Source of the DNA: Cryptomeria japonica
Lineage: Eukaryota > Streptophyta > Pinopsida > Cupressales > Cupressaceae
Length of the DNA: 64,000 bases
Assembly: GCF_030272615.1 (NCBI RefSeq)
Contig: NC_081414.1
Coordinates: forward strand, 54,180,636-54,244,635
Direction: 5' to 3'
In this document: in pieces, positions 54,519 through 64,000 of the stretch
How positions within the stretch are numbered: the first letter of the stretch is position 1
Layout of the letters: every line of letters begins with the position of its first letter
The notes under the pieces: model-generated
Seen by the model: the letters and a program-made list of their open reading frames with translations, nothing else
The model's database searches: none
Told to the model about the DNA's origin: nothing
Made by a program: the position numbers and the translations under genes

Positions 54519-55002
54519 TGTAGAATTTTGAACCTGACTTATCCTCTCTGAACCAACTGATTAGCAAACAATAACAGCAAAAAGAAGAAAGACACCAATA
54601 TCTTTATTGAAGCTTAATTAAAAAATTACATAGAGGCTATATATATAAAGAATTTGCAGTCTAGAAGAATAAATAATAACTGCAGTTCTAAATATATTCC
54701 TAACTTTGCATGGAAAGCTACTAAGGCTTTCAAACTAAAAAAAAACAAACTACTCCCTAAATTAAGAATACAATAAGTGCATGCACAACATGCTTTATTT
54801 ACTAAAAACAAACTCATGCAAAAAGCAAAACTAAAAATAGTCCTAAGGATTCATGCATGCTGGATTACATGCTTTATTTTTATGAATAAACAAAAAGAAA
54901 CTATTAACTAAAAATAGCTTATGCATGGTGATGAATGGATAGCTTCATGTCCAAACTGGAGTTGCATGGAGCTGCATGCTAGAGCAACATCACTTATCAA
55001 CA
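54519..55002 (-). repeat. 3' LTR of nested Copia (484 bp)
   Basis: Plus strand begins TGTAGAATTTTGAACCTGAC and ends CACTTATCAACA. The PPT (GTATCAAGGGGGAGTA on the element strand, 55003-55018) abuts it. Confidence 0.95.
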
Positions 55003-58000
55003 TACTCCCCCTTGATACTGAGAGGGCTGACAATCTTATCTCGTAGTGCTATAAACTGAGCTTTCGCAACCGCTTTGGTGAATATATCTACTAGCTGATC
55101 CTGGGTGTTGATGTGCTTTAATTCGACATCCTTCTTTTGCACCAAATCTCGTATGAAGTGATATTTCAAATCAAAATGCTTAGTTCTGCTGTGATGAACC
55201 GGATTCTTAGCTAACTTGATGGCACTCACATTGTCACAATAAATTACTGTAGGCTAAATTTGTTTTTCTCCAATTTCTTCCAAAACTTTTCTGAGCCAAA
55301 GAGCTTGTGTACCTGCTGAGGTAATTGCAACATACTCCGTTTCTGTAGATGAGAGGGCAACAATACTTTGCTTTTTTGAGCTCCAGGTAATTAAACCGGA
55401 ACCAAAAGAAAAACAATTTCCAGATGTAGATTTACGGTCATCCATACTACCTCCCCAATCTGAATCACTAAAGCCTACAAGATTGAACTTTTCAGAAGAA
55501 TAGTTATGAATACCAAAACTTGAATTCCCTTTCACATACCTCAAAATCCTCTTGGCTGCCTTCATATGTATTTCAGATGGATTTGTCATATACCTTGAAA
55601 CAAGTGAAACTGAATAAGCAATATCTGGCCTCGTGTGGGTTAGAAACATCAAGCTCCCCACAATGCTTCTGTAAGTTGTCTCATCAACTAAATCAGCACC
55701 ATCATCTCTACATAACAAATCTCCATGAGCACTTGGAATGGAGGCAGGGTTACAATCAGTCATATTAAATTTCTTCAACATATCCTGTGCATACTTTGTT
55801 TGACAAATGAAAATCTCATCCTTACTTTGATAAACCTCCATTCCTAGAAAATATTTCATTAGACCAAGATCTTTCATCTCAAATTCTTTCATCATAGCAG
55901 CTTTGAATTCATCTTTCATCTTAGAACTACTACCCATATACAAAAGATCATCAACATACAAACTTATGATGAGAATATCAGTACCTTCTTGTTTGTAGTA
56001 AAGGGTAGGATCACTCTTACTTCTCTGGAAGCCATTCTCCTGAAAATATCCATCAATCCTGGCATACCACGCTCTTGGTGCTTGCTTGAGGCCATACAAA
56101 GCCTTCTTCAACTTGTAGACATAATTATCTTTTCCTTCCACTTCAAAACCTTGTGGCTGCTCCACATATACTTCCTCTTCTAAGTACCCATTCAAGAATG
56201 CACTTTTCACATCCATATGATGTATGCTCCACTTCTTTTGAGCTGCTAATGAAATCAGCATTCTTATGGTCTCTTGTCTTGCTACTGGTGCAAATGTCTC
56301 TTCATAATCAATTCCATACTTTTGTGTGAAGCCTTTAGCAACTAATATTGCCTTGTGTCTTTCAACACTCCCATCACTATTAAATTTGGTCTTGTAGACC
56401 CATTTGGTGCCAATCCTTTTTTTGTCATGTGGAAGTTTTGATAACTCCCAAGTGTCATTCCTGTGAATGGAATCCATCTCTTCTTCCATGGCTTTCACCC
56501 AAACCTCATTAGTACATGCTTCTTCAAAACATGATGGTTCAAAATCAACCTTGGCCAATAAAGCAAAATTCACTGTCTCACCTATTGGGTTTTCTTCATG
56601 TACTTGATTTCCACTCTTTTGGTAGATATCACTCAATCTCCTTACTTTCCTTGTAGAACTTGGAGAAGAAGCTGGACTTGAACTTGGTACTAAAGAACTT
56701 GATGAAGGATTGCTTGGTGGAGTTAAACCACTGGATATAGAAACATTAGATGGCTACTCATGACCAATATCAACAATTATATCATCATTCAAAATAGATT
56801 TTGGCTTCTCAACATGGCCTTTTTTATGACCATAAACTCCCCCTTCATCAAAAATCACATCTCTTGAGACAATAAGCTTGTTAGTGAGGGGATTATACAA
56901 TCTATAAGCCTTGCTTTTCTCACTATACCCAATAAAAATACATGACTCACTCTTTGCATCTAACTTCTGTCTATTCTGATCCGGTACATGCACATAAGCC
57001 AAACAAGCAAAAACTTTGAAATGATTAACATTAAGCCTTTTACCATACCAAGCTTCATAAGGAGTCATCTTTTCTAGTGCACTGGTGGGGCTATGGTTGA
57101 GGATGTACACTGCTGTAGCAACTCCATCTCCCCAATAAGAATTGCTCAATCCCTTGGTTTGTAACATGCACCTTGCCATTTCAACCACAGTATGATTCTT
57201 CCTTTCAGCTACTCCATTTTGTTGAGGTGTGTATGCAGTAGTAAGTTGCCTCTTGATGCCATTAAAATCACAATAATTTTGGAAAGCCTTTGAGCAAAAT
57301 TCTCCTCCACGATCAGTCCTTAAACATTTGATCTTGCACCCTTTCTCATTTTCCACAAGGGCTTTAAACTTCTTGAATGTATCCAAGGCTTCATCTTTGA
57401 CCTTCAAAAAATATACCCAACAATTTCTTGAGTAATCATCAATAAAAGTGATGAAATATGATGACTTACCCAAACTCTTAGTCTGCATAGGACCACATAT
57501 ATCTGAATGAACAAGCTGAAGTGGGTGATGAGCCCTCCATGCATTGCCCTTTGGAAACTTTTCTCTTGCATGCTTTCCTTTAGCACAACCTTCACAAACC
57601 TCCTTGTGTTCCTCAACCTTGGGCAAACCAGAAACTAATGCATGTGAGGTTAGAAACTTCAAACTATGAAAATTTAAATGCCCATACCTGAGATGCCATA
57701 ACCAACTTGAATCCTCATAAGCCATATTTGCCAAACTGTTATTATGTTCACCAAACCTCAAGGGGAACATCCTATTTCTTGTCATAGGAACAACAGTGAT
57801 CACCCTATTATCCTTATTCTTATCATAGATAGTACAAGTCTTATTCTCAAAGACTACTTTATAATTTTTCTCACATAGCTGCCCAACACTTAACAAATTG
57901 TGCTTCAATTGTGGAGTATAATAAATATCATGAATACTCTTTATACCTTCTTTTGTTTGGACCTCCATAGCTCCTTTGGCAGCAACCTCCAATGATTTAT

Positions 58001-59063
58001 CATCACCAAGTTGGATCTTGGATTTGAAACTTCCATCCTTTATTGAGAACAACTTCTCATTCCCTGTCATATGGTTAGAGCATCCGGAATCTAGGTACCA
58101 AACATCTTTACAAGTATTTTCACCCTTGGCATAAGATAAAAATAAGTGATCGGGAGGATTGTCACTACTTTCTTGAGCATAGTTAGCACTTTTACCTTCT
58201 TTCAATTTGCATTCTCTTTCAAAGTGGCCATACCTATTACAATGATAACATTGAACATTTCTCTTATCAAATCTGCCTCTACCTCTTCCTCTGAAACCAC
58301 CACTTCCTGTTGAGCCACCTCTTCCTTTACCTCTTGAAGAATTTTGGCTTTGCCCTTTACCTTGGCCTTGATTGATTTTGGCACTACTGCTGCTTGTATC
58401 TTCATCTTTTGTGATTAGCAATTTAGAGGAAAACGCTTTCTCTACACCTTCAAAAGAATCTTTCAATCTTTCTTCATGAGACATCAGGGATCCAACCAGT
58501 TGATCAAACTGTAGTTTTGTCAAATCTTTGCTTTCTTCTATGATTATTGCTACATGATTCCATCTGGGTGTCAAAGATCTCAACACCTTTTTTATCAAAA
58601 CTTCATTGCTTACAATTTCTCCAAGTGTAGCCATTTTATTGACCACATCTTTGACTCTGACACAATAATCACTTATACTTTCAGCTTCTTGCATCTTTAA
58701 ATTCTCAAACTCTCGCTTCAATGTCTGAAGCTTGACCACTTTAACTTGATCACTACCCTGGTAAGCTTCTTGTAGAGTCTTCCAGGCATCTTTGGCAGTT
58801 GTTGCTCCTGATATTCTTGGAAATAAGCTCTTATCAAGAGCTATCTGAATGTGAAACAAAGCTTGAGCATTCTTTTTCCTTGCTTCTTTTCTTGCTGTTC
58901 TTTCATTGGCTGTAAGGGCATTCCAATCAGTTGGCTCTTCATAACCTGATTCAATAATCTCCCACAAATCTTTTCCAATAAAAAAGGTCAGCATCTTAAT
59001 GCACCAATAATCATAATCATTCCCATCAAATTCTGGAACGGGCATATGGTTAGAATTCGACAT
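54990..59063 (-). pseudogene. Nested Copia gag-pol, nearly intact, two in-frame stops
   Basis: One frame of about 1,357 codons from ATG 59063. In order: UBN2-type Gag (residues about 1-230); a Gly/Arg-rich stretch and zinc knuckle CYHCNRYGHFEREC; protease WYLDSGCSNHMTG; pre-integrase zinc region (HLRYGHLN, CEGCAKGKH); integrase with HSDICGP, LRTDRGGEF and GVAERKN; RT with [12 protein letters not shown] and [10 protein letters not shown]; RNase H with [16 protein letters not shown] and KHFDLKYHFIRD. All key residues I can see are present. Stops occur only at 56754-56756 and 55254-55256. The last codons (VDK and TGA at 54990) extend 13 bases into the 3' LTR. No frameshift was seen. Confidence 0.94.
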
Positions 59064-59118
59064 GATTAACTTTGGCGAAATTCCAACAATAAAACTTTAA
59101 TCCAAAACAATTTTACCT

Positions 59119-59130
59119 GCTCTGATACCA
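59119..59130 (-). other. Primer binding site of nested Copia (tRNA-iMet)
   Basis: The element strand reads TGGTATCAGAGC two bases inside the 5' LTR. Confidence 0.92.
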
Positions 59131-59132
59131 CT

Positions 59133-59615
59133 TGTAGAATTTTGAACCTGACCTATCCTCTCTGAACCAACTGATTAGCAAACAATAACAGCAAAAAGAA
59201 GAAAGACACCAATATCTTTATTGAAGCTTAATTAAAAAATTACATAGAGGCTGTATATATAAAGAATTTGCAGTCTAGAAGAATAAATAATAACTGCAGT
59301 TCTAAATATATTCCTAACTTTGTATGGAAAGCTACTAAGGCTCTCAAACTAAAAAAAACAAACTACTCCCTAAATTAAGAATACAATAAGTGCATGCACA
59401 ACATGCTTTATTTACTAAAAACAAACTCATGCAAAAAGCAAAACTAAAAATAGTCCTAAGGATTCATGCATGCTGGAGTACATGCTTTATTTGTATGAAT
59501 AAACCAAAAAAAACTATTAACTAAAAATAGCTTATGCATGGTGATGAATGGATAGCTTCATGTCCAAACTGGAGTTGCATGGAGCTGCATGCTAGAGCAG
59601 CATCACTTATCAACA
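59133..59615 (-). repeat. 5' LTR of nested Copia (483 bp)
   Basis: Same termini as the left LTR and about 98% identical. Followed by target duplication ATGAC. Confidence 0.95.
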
Positions 59616-59620
59616 ATGAC
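59616..59620. repeat. Target site duplication of nested Copia (right)
   Basis: ATGAC; identical to 54514-54518. Confidence 0.93.
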
Positions 59621-62564
59621 AGCCCAAGAAGATAATGTCTCCAAGCGCTTAGACAGTGTACAATAGTCGTCATTTCCTTCTCATGTACCGAGTAGTTCCT
59701 TTCTCGGTCATTTAATTTTCTAGATTCATAAGCTACAGGATGACCATCTAATTTTCTAGATTCATAAGCTACAGGATGACCATCCTACATGAGGACTCCA
59801 CCCAAAGAAAAGTCGAAGGCATCTGTTTGTACTTCAAATGGTTCACCATACTTAGGCAATTCCAAGACTGGTTGCTTAATGAGTTTTTCCTTTAACTGTT
59901 CAAACGCCTTTTGTTGTTTGGGACCCCATTTCGAGCCTCGGTCCTTCTTTAAAAGATCAGTTAAAGGAGCAGCAATCTTAGAATAACTGAAAACAAATTT
60001 CCTATAATAGTTTGTTAATCCTAAAAACTGACGCACATCATGAACTGACCTGAGTGGTTCCCAATCTTCTATAGCTCGCAATTTCTCTGGATCTGGTTTA
60101 TACATACCATGTCCAACAATGTGTCCCAAAAACTGGACTTCAGTCTGTGCAAAAGTACATTTTTCTTTTTTGATAAATAAATTGTGGTTCCGTAGTAGCT
60201 TAAATACTTCAGCCAGGTGAGCCCGATGCCCTTCCACCGTTCTACTGAAGACCAGGATGTCATCCAGGTAGACAACAACACAGGTATCTAGCAAGGATCG
60301 GAAGACATCATTCATGAGAGTGAAAAAAGTTTCTGGAACATTAGTTAAGCCAAACGGCATAACAAGATATTCATAAGAACCATATCATGTAATAATAGCA
60401 GTCTTTTTTTCATCCCCGGGAGCAATACGTATTTGATAGTACCCTCGTCGTTGTTCTAACTTAGTGAAATATCTCGCCTCTGAAAGTCGATCAAAGCTGT
60501 CAGCTATCAGAGGAAGTGGATACTTGTTTTTCACTGTAAGTTTATTAAGAGCTCTATAATCCACACAGAGTCGTAAGGTTCCATCCTTCTTTCGTTGGAA
60601 TAGGACAGGAGCAGCATATGGTGACCATGAAGGACGAAGGAAACCAGCTTCAGTGAGCTCCTTAAGTTGTTTCTTCAGTTCTTTCATCTCAGGGGCGGAT
60701 AAACGATAAGGCGTTTTAGCAGGAGGCCGTGCACTTGGCTCAAGTTCTATCCTATGGTCAATATGCCTCCTTGGAGGGAGTTTTGCTGGCAGTTGATCAG
60801 GCATTACATCTGAGTATTGGTTCATGACATCTATTACTATCTCTGGATTTGTGGATTGTACTTCCACTTCTTCATCCCAGTTTCCTAGGAGTATAGCCAG
60901 ATAAATAGTACTAGAATCCTTACGGATTGCCCGACGCAAACTCATGGCAGAAACTACCCGCTTATCCAAATCTACCCTTAGCAGCTGCAACATACTTGGT
61001 CGTATGGGATCTAAGAAAATCACACAACCTAGGTGGGGAGCTATTATTGCACAAGATTGACGTAAGAAATCTTCCCCCAAATTAGATCAATCATAAAAGT
61101 CTGTCATGTCAATGGCTACCAAATTAATGGTACCACACCATGACCCGACTCGAGTATTGACTCCTCGGATATCACCCACATATTTCTCAATAGGACCATT
61201 TACACTCTTGAAAGACTTATGTCCTTCATCCATGACCAGCTTAAGCCTACGCGCCTTACCTGCTGCTATATAACAGTGTGTTTCTCCAAAGTCTACCATC
61301 ACAAGGAGCTTGGTTGACCGAAGAAGACCTCAATAAAGCATAATTCATGTTGAGTTGAGGTGTCTTGAGTAGCTGGATTGAATCCCCCACAATTTGTGGT
61401 AAGGAGTTAAATTGCTCCCAACTCTTCTATAGGCTTTTCATTTGACAAAACCGTGTTTAACCTTTGTCGTTCTGGACATTCACGGGCCCAATGATCTGGG
61501 TGTCCACATATAAAATAGCTTTTGTCCCGTTTCTTTTCTGCTTCAAACAGGCGCTCCTTTTGACTCTTCTCTCCCTTCTTATTACCCTTAGAGTCAGAAC
61601 GTTTGACATAAGGAGGCCCTCTGTGTTGTTTCATTTTCCTTCTAAATGGTCTCCCTTTGTCACCGGCATCAGACTTACCTCCGCAATACCCCTTGGCTGG
61701 GTCTCCTTTAAAATCAAGAAGGCGTTCGGCTGCAGCTATGGCCTAAGGGAGAGTCTGCACGGTTTGGCGGTGTAGATCTTATTGAGCCCATTGCTGCAAT
61801 CCATGCATAAATAGATACAATCTTTTAAAATCAGTCATACCTTTTGGAGCTTCCAAAACCAGTGTCTGAAATGCTTTTACATAGTCGCGAACTTTCCCGG
61901 TGTGCTTAAGTTCGTCGAACTGAGCTCGAACCACCCACTCAGAGTTTCCAAGTTGGAACTGCTCAAGCAGTGCCTATTTGAGTTCCTCCCAGGTATCAAT
62001 GTCGTCTACAGGGCGTCCAACTCGCTTATCCATCAACCTTGATCTCCACCATAATTTAGCACTTCCCGTAAGGAAGGAAACGGCCTTCTTTACTTGAGCA
62101 TCATTAGATAATCCCGGCAGGTTGGTGAAAAGTTCCTCGAAGTCCCAGAAGAAATTCTCTAGCACTTTATCATCACGCTTACCATCATAAAATTCAATCA
62201 AATTTGGATTCTTATCATCAGATTGAGCCCCTCCATGAGTAAGTAGCATATTGTGAAGAATCTAACCTTCACGTAGGAACTTGCATTCTTCACGAAGGGC
62301 GTCGAGAGATTGTTTCGTCGCATGAACTTCCACCAAGAGCTCATTGTATTCAGCCTCAAGGGAATTAATGCGATCATCCATCTCCAAGGCTTCAGTTGCA
62401 AAAACACGAGCGTCCAAATCCCGCAGCCAATCACGCATCCTGGATTGGTCGCGATTTTCACCGCGTCCAGTACGCACACTAGATGCAAAATCTTGCTTGG
62501 TTCTTCGTTCTGGATCAGAATCCCCTCCAGGATCTCTATCTGATATTGTATTACCACACAATCA
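59621..62564 (-). pseudogene. Chromovirus gag-pol, 5' part (Gag to RNase H), broken
   Basis: Gag begins near 62564 without a clear ATG (RMRDWLRDLDARVF, coiled-coil LEAEYNELLVEVHATK), then the Gag core (IEFYDGKRDDKVLENFFWDF, LTGSAKLWWRSR). The zinc knuckle reads YFICGHPDHWAREC, so its first Cys is Tyr. The protease has MVDFGETHCYIA, where D-[ST]-G is expected. RT shows [32 protein letters not shown] and VVYLDDILVFSR; RNase H starts FEVQTDAFDFSLGGVL. Stops include 62262, 61974, 61407, 61087, 60385 and 59785. A frameshift near 61315 lies between Gag and protease. A perfect 36-bp in-frame duplication lies at 59713-59784. Confidence 0.88.
59713..59784 (-). repeat. Perfect 36-bp tandem duplication inside RNase H
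   Basis: Two identical adjacent 36-base copies (59713-59748 and 59749-59784), each encoding DGHPVAYESRKL. The length is 12 codons, so the frame is kept. Confidence 0.93.
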
Positions 62565-62581
62565 GAAATAGACAATTTGTG

Positions 62582-62593
62582 GCTCTGATACCA
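62582..62593 (-). other. Primer binding site of the minus-strand chromovirus (tRNA-iMet)
   Basis: The element strand reads TGGTATCAGAGC two bases inside the 5' LTR. Confidence 0.92.
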
Positions 62594-62595
62594 AC

Positions 62596-63314
62596 TGTCA
62601 CAAGGTTTAAACTCAGTCGCCTTGTCCGGCACCGTGAAGTCGACTCACCCAGCTCGAGGAGTCCCAGGAGAATTAGACTCACGAACTACGCCTATGTTAA
62701 ATTATCCAGAACAAGTCGAAACTAAAATTCTTTAATCAAATTGACATACACATAAGAATGGACACATTAGATTTAGACAATGGAGAGGGGGAAAAAGATG
62801 TCACACCAAGATCTGGCAAGAAAAACCCCTTTCAAATTATTAGCAGAACAAGACTACAAATAGAACTAATCTTTCACAGCTCTGTATCAGCTTATTACCA
62901 CATTTTCCCACACTCCTCCGAGCAATGCAATGTTTGTTTAAATACAAAGCCAACAAGATGTGTCTACCTGGGACAACGACTTAGTCTACAAACTCACATC
63001 AATTAAACCTGCCACTAGCTGCTTAAATACCGTTACAAAATTATGAGTCATATTCCATTCGTCTTGCATGCACTCCACGTGAGAATATGTCTCGGCTTAA
63101 TAAGCTCGACTGTCGACACATACTCGCCACATCAACCAGTTTGCATTCCCAGCAGTAAATTGGACATGCAAGGGTTGAACAGAGGTCGATCCACATGGAG
63201 AGACAGAGATTTTATAGGAATGATGAGAGTTAGTCGACTCTGACCCAGTCACAACTCGACTAACAAACTCAACAATTTGCGCATAAAACGAATTTACATT
63301 AACCTGCCCTTACA
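62596..63314 (-). repeat. 5' LTR of the minus-strand chromovirus (719 bp)
   Basis: Plus strand begins TGTCACAAGG and ends GCCCTTACA. Contains 48 bases (about 62774-62821, including GGAGAGGGGGAAAAAG) absent from the left LTR. Confidence 0.9.
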
Positions 63315-63319
63315 ATTAA
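63315..63319. repeat. Target site duplication of the minus-strand chromovirus (right)
   Basis: ATTAA, one mismatch from AATAA at 52055-52059. The F-box leader alignment resumes immediately after. Confidence 0.7.
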
Positions 63320-63335
63320 CATACAACAAATTAAC

Positions 63336-63712
63336 TTGAAAGCATTGGAGCATAAAACAATGGAGGGAGAATTCATTTGTGGAGTAGAAGAGGAGGGTGA
63401 GCAGGTGGGTCTGTCTAAGTTGCCTCGCCATATAAAGAAATCCATATTTGAAAAGCTTTCATTACAATCAATCTCTCACTTTCGTCTTGTTTGCAAAGAA
63501 TGGATTTCTATTTTGTTGTCTCGCAAATTTGTGTCCACATTGCCCAAAAGAAATCCATGGCTGCTTCTCTGCGCTGAAAAGTATTGTATGGCATGCTGCT
63601 TTACCACACAGAAATGGATGAAGGTCTCTCTGTTTCCTCTCAACTCCAAAGGATTTCAAGGGTTACTTTTTTTCAAGTGCACAGCTAGGTCTGCTTGTAT
63701 TTTAGTTTGAAA
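63336..63712 (+). pseudogene. Second F-box copy, truncated and frameshifted
   Basis: Aligns codon by codon with the start of the intact F-box gene: KTMEGEFICGV, LPRHIKKSIFEKLSLQSI, LVCKEW, NPWLLLCAEKYCMACCF. The position of the first ATG is now ATT; the next in-frame ATG (63360) matches Met11 of the intact protein. The F-box itself is complete. At about 63650 a deletion shifts the frame; the original frame can be followed a little further as SSAQLGLLVF before a stop. No later homology is seen, so at least two thirds of the protein is missing. Its leader lies at 51855-52059, more than 11 kb away behind the retrotransposon insertion. Confidence 0.85.
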
Positions 63713-64000
63713 CCTCAAATTTATTATGCCGAGAGGCATCTACAATGACATCAAAATGTTTGTTAACAAAACTTAAATTTTGAAACAATTTGACATGCAA
63801 ATGACTGGTAAATGCATGAAATATGTCATCTTTTAGTTTTTGTGGAGGTGTTATTTTATTACTCCAAATAAAATAGAACCCTTGTCACTTGTCTCAAACT
63901 ATATAAAAGCGTTATATTCAAATGATAATGGAAGAGTACCATAATATTTAAAAGGGAACAATGAATAGAGATTCCTTTCTATTATAACACATCTCTCGAC
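63713..64000. other. No gene recognised
   Basis: AT-rich sequence after the break of the second F-box copy. The rest of the F-box coding region is not found here. Confidence 0.55.

Larger units (their letters stand above)
54519..59615 (-). mobile_element. Young Ty1/Copia element nested in the chromovirus
   Basis: A 5,097-bp element with 484- and 483-bp LTRs, tRNA-Met PBS, PPT and a nearly complete gag-pol, flanked by perfect ATGAC duplications. The LTRs differ at about nine bases plus one A-run length change, so about 98% identical by eye, which makes it one of the youngest insertions in the window. It interrupts the RNase H region of the host chromovirus. Confidence 0.96.
52060..63314 (-). 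mobile_element. Ty3/Gypsy chromovirus inserted in an F-box gene leader, carrying nested Copia
   Basis: LTRs at 52060-52730 and 62596-63314, tRNA-Met PBS and PPT flank a minus-strand gag-pol of Gypsy order (RT, RNase H, integrase, chromodomain). The element is about 6.15 kb without the nested Copia (54519-59615). LTR copies differ at roughly one base in ten in their first parts, so this is older than the Copia inside it. It splits the leader from the coding region of the second F-box copy. Confidence 0.93.

Noticed and set aside
58202-58405. Minus-strand frame inside the nested Copia Gag
   Set aside because: Out-of-phase reading of the Gly/Arg-rich segment of the real gag frame.

Overview
The window reads as nuclear DNA of a seed plant, most likely a gymnosperm (conifer-type): AT-rich, no bacterial-style gene packing, one intact single-exon F-box gene, degraded PPR-type sequence, and a landscape dominated by nested LTR retrotransposons carrying plant tRNA-Met primer sites. 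The gymnosperm assignment is inference from general character, not from a marker gene.

Layout. 1-7680: a minus-strand Ty1/Copia element (A) whose left LTR runs off the window; it cut an older gag-like fragment (7681-7860) that lies next to a decayed RNase H-like domain (8086-8405). 10339-11535: the only intact host gene, an F-box protein of 398 residues, with a candidate TATA box and leader. 12431-35832: a three-deep stack. The outermost is a minus-strand Copia-type element (B) that keeps gag but has no pol. A plus-strand Ty3/Gypsy chromovirus (13477-30198) is inserted in it with target duplication ATGCA. Inside that chromovirus lies a minus-strand element (18952-26730, target duplication GTTCT) with a Tat-type gag and protease-like region, no reverse transcriptase or integrase, and two further open frames. 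35831-41924: a CA microsatellite, a decayed ORF of about 1,070 codons of unknown identity, decayed PPR units, and MITE-like palindromes. 41925-51854: mostly low-information sequence, with a possible LTR and primer site, an F-box C-terminal fragment (47128-47396) and a tandem array of about 100-bp units. 51855-63712: a second F-box copy whose 5' leader was split by an 11.3-kb minus-strand chromovirus (52060-63314), itself split by a young Copia element (54519-59615, target duplication ATGAC).

How it fits together. Three F-box relatives lie in the same orientation, and two of them are broken. Every pol-bearing element is inactivated by in-frame stops, and some by frameshifts, yet reading frames join exactly across both nested insertions inside gag-pol genes. 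Where I compared LTR pairs by eye, the inner elements look younger than their hosts. About 42 kb of the 64 kb is in elements whose ends I could place. The most unusual object is the gag-only element at 18952-26730: it has three open frames, a 4-nt ATGA stop/start overlap, and a hairpin motif containing GTGCAC that recurs in its LTRs and leader.
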